DNA of 64,000 bases, taken from positions 141,425 to 205,424 of the forward strand of contig NZ_BEWA01000011.1 in assembly GCF_003112535.1 (NCBI RefSeq), read 5' to 3'. A model generated the notes under the pieces. It searched no databases. It was not told where the DNA came from and worked only from the letters and a program-made list of their open reading frames with translations. Every line of letters starts with the position of its first letter. Positions within the stretch are counted from its first letter, which is position 1. This document shows positions 27,203 through 38,200 of this stretch, piece after piece. The stretch comes from Streptomyces rishiriensis. GTDB taxonomy: Bacteria; Actinomycetota; Actinomycetes; Streptomycetales; Streptomycetaceae. The position numbers and the translations under genes are program-made.

Positions 27203-29593
27203 TCATGGGTGGTGAGGGATGTCGCCCGGGCCGGGCCGGACGTAGGCGGCCAGGCGCTCGCCGAGGACCCGCGCCGCGCCGGTCATCAGCAGATCGGCGA
27301 TGCGTTCGACGTGCCGCTCCGGCCAGGGCTCCAGGGCGGTGCCGCGGACGCAGCGGTTGAAGGCGCCCGCCGCGGGCCCGCAGTGCACCTGGTAGTTGGC
27401 GCGCTCGGTGGGATCGCCGTCCTGTGCGGCCCGGTTGGTGCGGGCGAAGTACGACTTGAACAGGAGCGCCATCCGGTGCCGGGGATCCCGCTCGGCCCGC
27501 TCGATCTCATGGACGCGGCCGGTGTCCCGGTAGTGGTCGCACGTCTGCTTCCACACCTGGTCGAGCGGGGCGCGCAGACAGTCGCGTTCCAGCCAGGTGC
27601 AGGTGGCCTCGTCGAGGTCGTCCAGTCCGCCGTGGGCGCGGTAGAGCTGGTACAGCTTGTTGGCGCGGGCCGCGAAGAGGGTGCCCTTGCGGACCACCTG
27701 GACCCGGGAGCCCAGTTCGAACAGGTCGCCGGCGGGCGCGTACGCGGTGTCCTGGACGTCCAGGGCGGCCAGCAGGTCCTTCACAGCGTCCGAGGTGCCC
27801 GCCTGCGGTGAGCACTGGTTGACGGAGCCGGTGACGACGAAGTCGGCGCCGAGGACGAAGGCCGCCGCGACCGCCTCGGGGGTGCCCAGCCCTCCGCAGG
27901 CCCCGACCCGCAGCCGGCGGGCGTAGCCGTGCCGTGCCGTCAACTGCTCCGCCAGCGCGGCCGTCGTCGGCACGAGGGCGAGGCTGACACCGCCGTCCGT
28001 GTGGCCGGCCGAGTCGCCCTCCACGCAGATGTCCTGCGCCACCGGCAGCCCGCGTGCCGCGTCGGCCTCCTGCGCGGTCAGCGCGCCCTCGGCGACCAGG
28101 CGCCGCAGCAGTTCCCCGGCGGGCGGCGCCATGAAGTGCGCGGCCACCTCGGGACGTGAGCACTTCGCGACCAGGGTGCGTACGGCGATGGGGGCGCCGT
28201 CGGGGGTGCGGTGGGCGCCGGTGAACCGGTAGCGGACGATCGCCGGGGTGACGGTGGTGAAGGCGGCGGCCTCCACGTGCCGGACGTCGTGGCGCAGCAG
28301 CAGGTCGGTCAGGGCGTCCTCGGCGCCGGGACGGGTGAGGTCGTGCAGCAGGTTCACTCCGTAGCGGCCGTCGAGGCCGGGGGTGCGGGCGAGTTCGGCG
28401 AGCGCCTTCTCGACGGCGCCGAGGTCCAGTCCGCCGGCGCCGAAGTAGCCGCGCAGGCCCGCCCGCCCGAGCCGGGCGACCAGTTCGACGGAGGACACCC
28501 CCCGGAACATGCTGCCCGCGAGGTAGGCGTAGCGCACCCCGTGGTCCTCCCGGAACTCCGCGCTGCCGAGCCGGGCGGCGGCCGGGTCACGGACGGGTTC
28601 CGGCTCGGGGGCGGCGGGGGCGGCGGGGGCGTCCCGTCGTACAGCCACCGCCACGGGCACAGGCACAGGCACAGGCGTTGGTTCCGGTTCCCGTTTCAGT
28701 TGCGGCTGCGGCTGCGGCTGCGGCTGCGGCTGCGGCTGCGGCACGGTTTCCGGCTCGGCCAGCACCGAATCCCACATGGGCCGCAGTGTGGGGCGTGGGC
28801 CGAACTCGCGGGCCTCGGTCACACCCCGCCGGACCAGTTCGCGCAGGGTCTCGTGCCAGCGCACCGGGGCCGCGATCTGCCGGGCGAGCAGGTCCGCCAC
28901 ACCGTCGGCGGGGTAGGGCCGGCCGGTCACGTTGGCGATCACAGGGATGCGCGGCGGCCGGAAGCCGACGGTGTCGAGGAACGCGGCGAAACGTTCCTGG
29001 GCAGGGCGCATGTGCCGGGAGTGGAAGGCGCCGCTGGTGGCCAGCGGGACACAGCGGACACCCTGGGTCGCCCGTACCGCGGCGCGTACCGCCCGCACGG
29101 ACTCGGCTGGCCCCGACACCACCACCTGGGTGGCGGTGTTGAGGTTGGCGAGGTCGACGTCGGCGGCCCCGCAGCGGTCGAGCAGGGCGCGGACGGCGTC
29201 GGGCGTGAGGCCGACGACGGCCAGCATGGCGCCGCCGTCCGCCTCCCCCATCAGCTCCCCGCGCCGCCGCACGATCCGCAGACCGGTCTCGAAGTCGAAG
29301 CAGCCCGCGGCGAGCAGCGCGTTGTACTCGCCGAGGCTGTGTCCCGCCAGGACGTCGGGGGCGGGGCCCTCCGCCAGCGCCTCCGCGCACGCGAGCGCGT
29401 TGACGACGTACAGCGCGGGCTGGGTCCACCGGGTGCGGTTCAGCCGGCCGTCGGGGTCGTCCAGGCACAGCGCGCGCACGGACTCGCCGAGGATGCGGTC
29501 GGCTGCCGTCACGTACTCGGGGAAGCGGTCGAAGAGCGCCTCCCCCATCCCGGCGCGCTGCGCCCCCTGTCCGGCGAAGAGCCAGGCCTTCAC
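27203..29593 (-). CDS. trans-acyltransferase / PfaD-type enoyl reductase fusion (AT-ER 1)
   Basis: The protein has 796 residues. Residues 1 to about 285 are an acyltransferase with FAGQGAQ, GHSLGEYNAL, a substrate-binding Arg in IVRRRGELM and the malonyl-type GAFHSRH. It should load malonyl units on the AT-less PKS modules. A Pro-Gln and Val/Pro repeat linker follows. From about residue 320 the protein is a PfaD-like FMN enoyl reductase, with YGVNLLHD, GDSAGHTDGG, GACGGLGTPEA and TGSVNQCSPQAGTSD, all well conserved. It would reduce enoyl intermediates in trans. The GTG start overlaps the stop of the paralogue-A gene. The AT-ER fusion recalls LnmG of leinamycin. Confidence 0.93.
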   Translation of the reverse strand: MKAWLFAGQGAQRAGMGEALFDRFPEYVTAADRILGESVRALCLDDPDGRLNRTRWTQPALYVVNALACAEALAEGPAPDVLAGHSLGEYNALLAAGCFDFETGLRIVRRRGELMGEADGGAMLAVVGLTPDAVRALLDRCGAADVDLANLNTATQVVVSGPAESVRAVRAAVRATQGVRCVPLATSGAFHSRHMRPAQERFAAFLDTVGFRPPRIPVIANVTGRPYPADGVADLLARQIAAPVRWHETLRELVRRGVTEAREFGPRPTLRPMWDSVLAEPETVPQPQPQPQPQPQPQLKREPEPTPVPVPVPVAVAVRRDAPAAPAAPEPEPVRDPAAARLGSAEFREDHGVRYAYLAGSMFRGVSSVELVARLGRAGLRGYFGAGGLDLGAVEKALAELARTPGLDGRYGVNLLHDLTRPGAEDALTDLLLRHDVRHVEAAAFTTVTPAIVRYRFTGAHRTPDGAPIAVRTLVAKCSRPEVAAHFMAPPAGELLRRLVAEGALTAQEADAARGLPVAQDICVEGDSAGHTDGGVSLALVPTTAALAEQLTARHGYARRLRVGACGGLGTPEAVAAAFVLGADFVVTGSVNQCSPQAGTSDAVKDLLAALDVQDTAYAPAGDLFELGSRVQVVRKGTLFAARANKLYQLYRAHGGLDDLDEATCTWLERDCLRAPLDQVWKQTCDHYRDTGRVHEIERAERDPRHRMALLFKSYFARTNRAAQDGDPTERANYQVHCGPAAGAFNRCVRGTALEPWPERHVERIADLLMTGAARVLGERLAAYVRPGPGDIPHHP
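28701..28742 (-). repeat. Hexanucleotide microsatellite encoding a Pro-Gln linker
   Basis: Seven uninterrupted copies of TGCGGC (plus strand) encode a Pro-Gln repeat joining the AT and ER domains. Confidence 0.92.
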
Positions 29594-30489
29594 GCGCCCG
29601 GGTGGAGCTGGTGCGGCAGCAGCAGGGTGTCCTCGATGGTGCCGGGCACGAAGGAGCGGCCCCAGTTGCCGCCGCCCTTGCCGCCGGCGATGAACTGCCG
29701 CTCGGCGAGCGCCCCGAAGTCGGCGTCGGTGCGCTCGAGTCGGAGCAGTTCCTGGTAGGCGTCGAAGTCCTTGAGGTGGACGAGCCAGTGCAGCCGGTCC
29801 ATCACGCCGAACGTCTCCTCGTAGAGGTAGGAGGTGGCGCGGCCGGGCAGCTTGCGGTTGACCTCGTTCTGCCAGGCGAAGGCGTACAGCCGGGCCTCCT
29901 TGCGGAACTCGTGCGAGGCCTGGCCGGTGCGGTGCAGGGTGAGGAGCGCGTTCGCGGAGTGCAGCAGTTCGGCGTCGGACTGCCTGGTCTGCAACCGGGC
30001 CGGGTCGACCCAGAGATCGCCGCTGTCGTGCTCGTCCTCCTCGTGCACGAGCCCGTGCTGCGGGACGAGGATGCGTTCGCGCACGGAGCCCTCGACGACG
30101 GCACGGCCCCACACACCGGCGCTCGCGTCCTCGACCGTGCGGTCGCTCTCCAGCAGGTCGATCATCTTCTCGTCGTGGTCGACCATGTGCAGGCTGATGG
30201 CGTAGTCGTTCGGGGTCTTCCAATGGATCAGCCAGTGCACCCGGTCCTGCTTGCCGAACGCCTCCTCGTAGAAGTAGAAGGAGGCCCCGTTGAGGTCGGA
30301 CTGGTTCATGTAGGCGATCACGTCGGCGAAGAGCTTGCGGCCCTCGACCCGGTGCTCGTACTTCAGCTGGGCGCTGCGGGCGATGGTGAAGCCCGAGTTG
30401 CCGGAGTGCAGCAGCTTGTCGGCGGGCACGGGGCTCTGGGCCGACGCCGGGCTGAGACCGGCCGCGCTCCGGGCTGTCCGCTGTTCCAT
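29590..30489 (-). CDS. Uncharacterised two-repeat alpha/beta protein, paralogue A (DUF6039-like)
   Basis: This 299-residue protein is a clear paralogue of the protein at 26250-27182 and is built from the same two halves. Half one has PADKLLHSGNSG and FYFYEEAFGKQDRVHWLIH; half two has DAELLHSANALL and YLYEETFGVMDRLHWLVH. The conserved His and acidic residues suggest a catalytic or ligand-binding site repeated twice. The ATG at 30489 follows AAGGA by about 10 bases. It is the first gene of a three-gene operon (paralogue A, AT-ER 1, paralogue B) headed by operator-like site 3. No function can be assigned. Cyclisation, or binding of a polyketide or quinone-like ligand, would fit a dimeric alpha/beta-barrel fold. 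Confidence 0.85.
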   Translation of the reverse strand: MEQRTARSAAGLSPASAQSPVPADKLLHSGNSGFTIARSAQLKYEHRVEGRKLFADVIAYMNQSDLNGASFYFYEEAFGKQDRVHWLIHWKTPNDYAISLHMVDHDEKMIDLLESDRTVEDASAGVWGRAVVEGSVRERILVPQHGLVHEEDEHDSGDLWVDPARLQTRQSDAELLHSANALLTLHRTGQASHEFRKEARLYAFAWQNEVNRKLPGRATSYLYEETFGVMDRLHWLVHLKDFDAYQELLRLERTDADFGALAERQFIAGGKGGGNWGRSFVPGTIEDTLLLPHQLHPGA

Positions 30490-30583
30490 GGAATGGCCGT
30501 CCTTCCGATGCGCAGAATGCGTGGCTCGTGCCGGGCCTGGAAGGCCGGCGCGAGCCACGCTAGGCGGACCGGGGTGCGGGGGC

Positions 30584-30599
30584 TGCACAACTTTGAGCA
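30584..30599. promoter_or_regulatory. Operator-like inverted repeat, site 3
   Basis: The sequence is TGCACA-ACTT-TGAGCA, a full match to TGCnCA-N4-TGnGCA. It lies 95 bp upstream of the ATG at 30489, in the only gap ahead of the paralogue A / AT-ER 1 / paralogue B operon. Confidence 0.68.
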
Positions 30600-30617
30600 G
30601 GCGGGGGCGGTCCCGCC
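30600..30617. terminator. Possible short hairpin after the exporter gene
   Basis: GGCGGG and CCCGCC form a 6-bp stem with a 6-base loop, just past the stop of the exporter gene. It is short, so this is tentative. Confidence 0.35.
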
Positions 30618-30626
30618 GGCCCGGGG

Positions 30627-32186
30627 TCAGCCGGCCGCGGGCGCCTCCTGCACCGGCTGCTCGGCGGCCGGCTCGGCCTTGCGGGGCATCTCCTTGAGGA
30701 ACAGGGACACCACGAGGGCGATGCCCACCAGCAGGACGCACACCAGGAACATGTCGCCCATGGCGTGCGCGTACCCGTCCAGGGCGTCCCCGCGCGCCGG
30801 TTCGGGCAGCCGGTGCAGGGCCTCGACGCCCTGGCCGGCGGCGCGTGCCGCGTCCTGGCCGACGTCGGTCAGCCGGTCGGTCACCCGGCTGGTGAGGACG
30901 GTGCCGAGGACCGCGACCCCGACGGCGGACCCCATCCGCTGGAAGAAGTTCGCGGCGCTGGTGGCCGCGCCGACGTCCTGCGGGGGCACGGAGTTCTGCA
31001 CGGCGGTGATGACGGGCTGCATCACCAGACCGACGCCTGCGCCGAACAGGAAGGCGTACAGGCCGATCTGCCAGTAGGGGGTGTCGGCGGTGAGCCGGGA
31101 CAGCAGCAGCATGGTGACGACCAGCAGCGCGGACCCGGAGACGGGGAACACCTTGTAGCGGCCGTTCTTGCTGATCAGCTGTCCCGAGGCGATCGAGGTG
31201 AGGGTCAGCCCGAACATCGCGGGGAGCATGGCGAGTCCGGAGCGGGTGGAGGACATGCCCATCACGGTCTGGAAGTACAGCGGCAGGAACACGATGCCGG
31301 CGAACATGGCGGCGCCGGAGAGCAGTCCGAACAGGGCGCCGACGCCGAAGACCGGGTTGCGGAACAGGTTCATGGGGATGACCGGTTCGGCCGCCCGGGT
31401 CTCCGCCCACACGAACAGGACACCGAGGGCGACGGCGCCCGCGACCAGCAGCAGCGAACCGGGTGCGGCCCAACCGTAGGCGTCCCCGGCCCAGTTGAGG
31501 TACAGCAGGGCGCACACGACGGCGCCGGCGACCAGGGCGGCGCCGGCGAAGTCGATGGTGTGGCGGCGCTGAGGGCTGCGGATGCGCAGGCCGACGGCGG
31601 TCGCCACCAGGGCCAGCGCGCCGACCGGCACGTTGATCAGGAAGATCCAGCGCCAGCCCGGACCGTCCGTGAACCAGCCGCCGACCAGCGGTCCGACCAC
31701 GCTCGACAGTCCGAACACGGCCCCGAACATGCCTTGGTAGCGGCCCCTGCGCTCCGGCGGCACCACGTCGGCGATCACGGCGAGCGCCAGCACGAACAGT
31801 CCGCCCGCGCCGAGCCCCTGGATCCCGCGGAAGACGATGAGCTGCCAGATGCTCTGCGCGACGCCGCACAGCACGGACCCCAGGACGAAGACGCCGATGG
31901 CGCACTGCACCACGGTCCGGCGGCCGTAGAGGTCGGACACCTTGCCCCAGAGCGGGGTGACCGCCATGGAGGTGACCAGGTAGATCGTCACCACCCAGGG
32001 CAGGCGTTCCAGGCCGCCCAGTTCGCCGACGATGCTGGGCAGGGCGACGCTGACGACGGTCTGGTCCAGTGCCGACAGCAGCATTCCCGCCATCACACCG
32101 ACGATGGCCAGCGCGGCCTGACGAGGGGTGGGCAGGGCCGGTGCCGCGTCCGCGGGCCGGGAGGCCGCCTCTGCGGAGTTGTCCAT
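30627..32186 (-). CDS. MFS exporter, DHA2 (14-TMS, QacA/EmrB-like) family
   Basis: This 519-residue integral membrane transporter exports drugs by proton antiport. The DHA2 signatures are present: motif C-like and N-terminal LDQTVVSVALPSIVGEL, motif A GKVSDLYGRRTV, and motif B-like IFRGIQGLGAGGLF (from VFRGIQGLGAGG). About 14 hydrophobic segments can be followed along the protein. The ATG is preceded by AAGGA. It lies 44 bp after PKS-1 in the same direction and is probably the last gene of the HMGS-ECH-AT-PKS-1 operon. The likely role is export of the hybrid product and self-resistance. Confidence 0.93.
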   Translation of the reverse strand: MDNSAEAASRPADAAPALPTPRQAALAIVGVMAGMLLSALDQTVVSVALPSIVGELGGLERLPWVVTIYLVTSMAVTPLWGKVSDLYGRRTVVQCAIGVFVLGSVLCGVAQSIWQLIVFRGIQGLGAGGLFVLALAVIADVVPPERRGRYQGMFGAVFGLSSVVGPLVGGWFTDGPGWRWIFLINVPVGALALVATAVGLRIRSPQRRHTIDFAGAALVAGAVVCALLYLNWAGDAYGWAAPGSLLLVAGAVALGVLFVWAETRAAEPVIPMNLFRNPVFGVGALFGLLSGAAMFAGIVFLPLYFQTVMGMSSTRSGLAMLPAMFGLTLTSIASGQLISKNGRYKVFPVSGSALLVVTMLLLSRLTADTPYWQIGLYAFLFGAGVGLVMQPVITAVQNSVPPQDVGAATSAANFFQRMGSAVGVAVLGTVLTSRVTDRLTDVGQDAARAAGQGVEALHRLPEPARGDALDGYAHAMGDMFLVCVLLVGIALVVSLFLKEMPRKAEPAAEQPVQEAPAAG

Positions 32187-32230
32187 GACGGGTGTTTCCT
32201 TCCGTGGGATGACGGGCGGCGGGCCGGGTG

Positions 32231-35200
32231 CTACGGCACCCTCTCCGCCGGGCTGGACGGGGGACTGCCCCCCGTCACCCGGCGGGTGACGAAGCGCAGA
32301 TCGAGGATGGCGGCGCGGGCGGGCGCCGGCCGGGCTTCCGCCTGCGGCCGGGGTTCCGCCTGCGACCAGGGTTCGGCCTGCGGGCGGGGTTCCGGGGCGG
32401 GGCCGCCGTCCGGCTTTCGCTCCAGCCACAGCCGCCGTCGTGTGTAGGCGGGCGCGGGCAGGGGCTCGCGCACCGCGACGCCGGACGGCCGCTCGGCGGG
32501 GTCGAGGGCGGAGGCGACGAGATGGGCGTTGGTGCCGCCGAGCCCGAAGGAGCTGAGCCCGGCCACCCTCCGCCCGGGCGGCGCCGTCCACTGCTCGGCC
32601 GAGGTCACGGGCCGGAACGGCGAGTGGGCGAAGTCGAAGCGCGGATTGGGCGTCTCGCAGAACAGGGTGGGCGGCACCACCCCGTGCTCCAGGCTCAGCG
32701 CGACCTTGACCAGCCCCGCCACACCGGCCGCGCTCAGCAGATGGCCGACGTTGGCCTTCAGGCTGCCGATGGCGCAACGGCCGTACGGCTCCTCCGCGCC
32801 GGCGAACGCGTCGGTGAGGGCCTTGAGTTCCATGGGGTCGCCGATCCTGGTGGCGGTCCCGTGCGCTTCCACCAGCCCGATCTCCTCGGCCCGGCGGCCG
32901 GCCGCGGCCAGCGCCTTGCGGACGACGTCGGTCTGGGCGGCCGGGTTCGGCGTGGTCGTCCCCATGGTGTGGCCGTCGTTGTTGACGGCGACCGCCTCGA
33001 TCACCGCGTGGACGCGGTCGCCGTCGCGCAGGGCGGCGGCCAGCGGTTTCAGCAGGACGGCGCCGCAGGCCTCCCCCGGCACGATCCCGTCCGCCTTCTC
33101 GTCGAACGGCCGGCAGCGACCCGTGGGCGACAGCACCCGCGCGGCGCTGAACTCCAGGTAGGGCCGCTCGTCCAGGAGGATCTCCACCCCGCCCGCCAGG
33201 GCAAGTTCCGCCTCTCCGGACAGCACGCTGCGGCACGCCAGCTGCACGCTCACCAGGGAGGACGAACAGGCGCTGTCCACCACCAGGCTGGGCCCCCGGA
33301 AGTCGAAGCGGTGGGCCACCTGGGCGGCCAGGAAGTTCTGGTCGGACTGGAGCACGTCCGGGCGCAGGGGCGCGCGCAGCGGGTAGGAGGAGATCCGCCC
33401 GCCGACGAAGACGCCCACGTCCCGGCCGCGCAGTTCCTCGCCCCGGTAGCCGGCGTCGGCGAGACAGTCCCGGGTGGCCTCCAGGAACAGCCGGATCCCC
33501 GGGTCCAGCACGGTCGCCTCGTCGTCGGTGAGCTGGAAGGGCTCCGGGTCGAACAGGTCCAGCCCGTCCAGGAACCCGCCCCATTTCCCGGTGCTGCGGC
33601 CCAGTTCGTGGTCGGGGCGGTAGTAGGCCCGGGTGTCCCAGCGTCCGGCCGGCACCTCGGTCACGGAACAGCGGCCTTCGAGCAGGTTGCGCCAGAAGGC
33701 GGCGACGTCGGGGGCGCCGGGGAACCGTCCGGCCATGCCGATGACGGCGACCCTGCCGTCGGTACCGCGGCCGGCCGAGCCGGCCGAGGAGACGGTGGCG
33801 GGGGCTGCCGTCGGCGCCGGGACCGCCGGCCCGGTCCGCGGCGCGGGCCCCCGGGTCGCGGACTCCGCCGTCGTGGCGACCGGTTCGGCGTGTGGGGCGA
33901 GGCCCACGGAGGTCAGGTGGTCGTGCAGTTGCTCGACCGAGGGGTGTTCCAGCAGCAGCGACGGGGGAAGGCGCTTGCCTACGGCCTCCTCGACGTGCTC
34001 CAGCAGTTCGCCCAGCATCACGGACTCCACGCCGAGATCGGTGAAGTCCGCAGTGATGTCGAGGTCCGTCTCCGGGGTGCCGAGCACCGCGCACACCAGC
34101 GGGACCAGCCATCCGGGACCGCTGTCGGCGGGCGGGGCCTCCTGCGCCGGGGGCGCGTCCGCCACCGGTCCGGCCGGCGCCTCACCCGTCCGGGTGACCA
34201 GCAACGTCTCGGTGTCCAGGGAGGAGTCCAGGGGGACGGCCGGCAGGACCGTGCCGCCCCAGGGCATGGCGATCGCCTGCTCCAGGATGCGCAGCCCCGC
34301 CGCGTCGTCGACGGTGTCCAGACCGACCGGGGCGCAGACGTTGTCCTTGCCGCGTGCCGCTCCGCTCTGCGTCCACATCGGCCAGGCCACGGAACGGAAG
34401 TGGCCGGCGCCGCGGCGTACCCGGTGGGACAGCAGCAGGTCCATCGCCGCGTTGGCCGCCGCGTAGTCGGTGACGCCGACGGCGAGGCGCGGGATCAGGG
34501 CGCAGGCCGAGGAGAACGCCACGAAGAAGTCGAGCCGGTCGCCCGCGCACAGGCCGGCCAGTGTCTCCAGACCCTCGGGCTTGGGCGCGAACGTGGCGCG
34601 GACGGTGGCGGTGTCCTTGCCGACGAAAGCGGGCCGGCCGTCGCCGGGACCGCCCGCGCAGTGCACCACGCCCGCGAGGGGACCGAGTTCGGACCGCACC
34701 CGCTCCAGAAAGGCGCCGAGGGCGGCCCGGTCGGTGAGCGGACCGGTGTGGACCAGGACGCGCGCGCCGAGCTGTTCCAGTCGCCGTACGCCGACGACGG
34801 CCTCCGCCTCGGCGGCGCCGAGCGCCCCGGCGGCGTCCCACCGGTCACGGGGCGGCAGCGGCCGGGCTCCGAGCACCGCGATCGCCCGCGCTCCGCGCTG
34901 GACGAGATGTGCGGCGATCCGGGCGCCGATGCCCCGGGTGCCGCCGGTGACGACGTAGGCGCGGCCGGGGTCCGGTTCGAGCGGGGCGTGCCGGGCCAGG
35001 GTGGGGCGCAGGACGGGTTCGTAGCGCAGTCCGTGCCGATGGCAGACCTCGGCCCGGTCGCCCGGCCGGTGCCATTCGCCCCACAGCGAGGCGGCCAGCC
35101 GTTCCGGGTCGGCGGTGGGCAGGTCGGTGTCGAGGACGGTGGTGTCCAGTCGCCGGTACTCGGCGCCGAGGCAGCGCAGGAACCCGGCCATGCGGGCGCC

Positions 35201-38200
35201 GGACGGGCAGGGGTCGGGCCCGTCGAGGTCCTGAAGGCCGCGTACCGCCTGGACGCCGCGCAACCGGGCGCCCGGCCGGGCGCCGACGAGCCGGCGGATC
35301 ATCAGCAGGCGGGCGGTCCACGGGCCGGGGTCGTCGGGGTCGGGCCGGTCGAGGTCGGTGAGGTCGATCCAGCCGGCGATCACCGGGTGGCGGGCGAGCA
35401 GGTCGTCGGTGACGGCGTCGGCCTGGCCGTCGTCGCCGAACTCCCCTGCGTCGCCTGGACAGTTGCCGTCGTGGACGAGGACCGGGACGAGGGTGCCGGG
35501 CGGCGCCGTGCGCGCGAGCGCGTCGGCCAGGGCCCGGGTCGCGGCGCCGAACAGGCACACCACGACGCCCTCGGCGGGACCGTTCCCGGCGGTCGCCTCG
35601 CCGGTGGGCAGCCACTCGCGGCGCAGCAGCACGGTGTCGTCGCCGTCCTGTCGAGGGGCCGGTGTGTCACGCGGGGACCCGGTGGCGGGCGAGGCAGGGG
35701 GCCCGCCGGCGTCGTCCTCCTCGCGGATCCAGCACCGCATCCCGGCGAAGGGGTAGGTCGGCAGGGTGGTGACGCGCGGCACGGCGCCGGTGTACAGCCG
35801 GGCCCAGTCGACGGGTCCGCCGCTCACCCAGTGCCGGGCGACCGCGGCGAGGTCGGGGTCGGGACCGTCCGGCAGCAGACGCCCCTGGGGCCGGCCACCG
35901 TGCGGCGCCCGGCCGCGCAGGACGCCCGCGGCGTCCGTGTGCCGGCCTGCCGCGAACTCCGTCAGGCGGTCGGCCGCCTCCGCCGCGTCGGTGGCGAGGA
36001 GCGCGAGCCGCACGCGCAGCGGCTCGCGGCCGATCTGGAGGGTCCAGGCGATGTCGGCGAGTGCGACAGGCTCCGGGCGGCGCAGCCAGGCGGCGAGGCG
36101 GGACGCGGAGTCCTTCAGCCGCTCCTCGTCGTGTGCGGAGAGCACGAGCAGCCGGGGCGCCGGGGCGGTGTCCGTGCGGGGCTGCGCGGGGAACTCCTCC
36201 AGCACGACGTGGGCGATGGTTCCGCCGGCGCCGAAGGAGCTGATGCCCGCGCGCCGGGGCCGCGGTGCGCCGTCGGGTCCGGTCGGCCGCTGCCAGGGGG
36301 CGGCGGTGTCCTGGGCGCGGAACGGCACGGCGTCCCAGTCGATGTTCGGGTTGAGCCGGTCCACGTGCAGGGTCGGGGCCAGCGTGCCGTGTTCCAGCTG
36401 GAGCAGGCTCTTGGTGAGCGCGGCGATGCCGGCCGCGGCCTCGGCGTGCCCGATGGCGGACTTCACCGAGCCGATGGGCAGCGAGCCCGGCGGACGGTCG
36501 TCGCCGCCGAAGACGCGGGTGAGACCGTCGATCTCGACCGGGTCGCCGAGTGCGGTGCCGGCGCCGTGGGCCTCCACGTAGTCGATGTCGGCGGGTCGCA
36601 GTCCCGCGTCCGCGAGGGCGTCCCGGACGACCTCGCTCTGCGCGACGGGGGACGGCACGATGTAGCCGTTGGTGCGTCCCGCGTGCACCACTGCGGTGCC
36701 CCGGATCACCGCGCGCACCCGGTCGCCGTCGGCCAGGGCCCGGGCCAGCGGCTTCAGCACCAGCACGCCGACCGCCTCGGCCGGCACGAATCCGTCGCCG
36801 CCCGCGCCGAAGCTGCGGCAGCGCCGGGAGCTGGAGGTCAGGGACATGAGCCGCTGCTGGACGAACTTGTTCGGGTGCAGGGAGAGGTTGACGGCCCCGG
36901 CGAGCGCGATCTCGCAGTCTCCGGCCCGCAGTGCGCGCACGGCCAGGTGCAGGGCGGACAGCGAGGAGGAGCACATGGTGTCGACGGCGAGGCTGGGACC
37001 GTGCAGGTCGAGGACGTAGGAGACGCGGTTGGCGATGTTGCCGAGCGCGCCGCCGCTGTAGGCGGAGCGTCCGCGCAGGGTCTCCTCCACGCCGAAGAAG
37101 GCGTAGTCGGCGTACATGGCGCCCGCGTAGACGCCGACGCGCGACCGGTGCTGTTCGCGCAGTCGTTGCCGGGGGTAGGCGGCGTTCTCCAGAGCGGCCC
37201 AGGCCGTCTCCAGGAAGAGCCGCTCGTGCGGGTCCATGAGGGCGGCGTCGCGGGGGGTGATGCCGAACAGCAGCGGGTCGAAGCGGTCGACGCCGTCGAG
37301 GAAGCCGCCGGTCATGTCCTCGACGGGCCAGCCGGGCCGGTGCCGGTGGGCGGGCAGGCCGGTGACGCAGTCGTGTCCGGATCTCAGGTTGGCCCAGAAC
37401 GTCTCCAGGTCCGGGGCCTGCGGGTAGCGGCCGGCGACGCCGATGACGGCTATCGCGCCGTTGCTCCCCCCGGCCGGGGCCGGAGCAGGGGCAGGGGTGG
37501 GGACAGGGGGCGGGGGCGGGGGCGGGGCAGGGTCCAGGGCCGCGGCCGATAAGGGAGCGGGGTCCGTCCGTACGGTCTCCGACTGTCCGGGGTCCGTCCG
37601 TACGGTCTCCGACTGTCCGGGGTCCGTCCGTACGGTCTCCGACTGTCTGGATTCCGACTGTCCGGTGTCCGTCCGTCCGGTCTCCGTCCGTCCGGTCTCG
37701 GGCGTACGGCGCGGGGCGGCTCCGCAGCGGCGTACGGCGTCCTCGGCGACGTGTGCCATGTCGCGGTGCTCGAAGAACAGGGTGCGGGCGCCGACCCCCC
37801 AGTCCTCCTCCAGCAGCCGGTTGAGTTCGCCGATCTGCAGCGAGGTGAGCCCGTACTCCACGAAGGGCGTGTGGGCGTCGAGTTCGCTCCGGGGTATCCC
37901 GGACACCTCGGCGTACCGGTCCAGGAGGGCCGTCTCCAGGTCGGCCACGCACGGATCTGCCCCCGCGTCCGATGCGGTGGCGACGGCGAGTGCCGAAGGG
38001 GACCGCGGCACGGGCGCGTCGGCGGCGGTGAAGGGGTACACCGGCAGGGCGACGCGGGCGCGTGGCGTGTGCCAGTAGGTCTCCCAGGTCAGGTCGGCAC
38101 CCTCGGCCCACAGCCGGGCCGCCTCGGCGGCGGTGCCGGGCGGGCCGGCCGGCGCCCGGCCGGCCCGCCCGGTGTGGACGGCCGGGTCGGCCCGCCCGGC

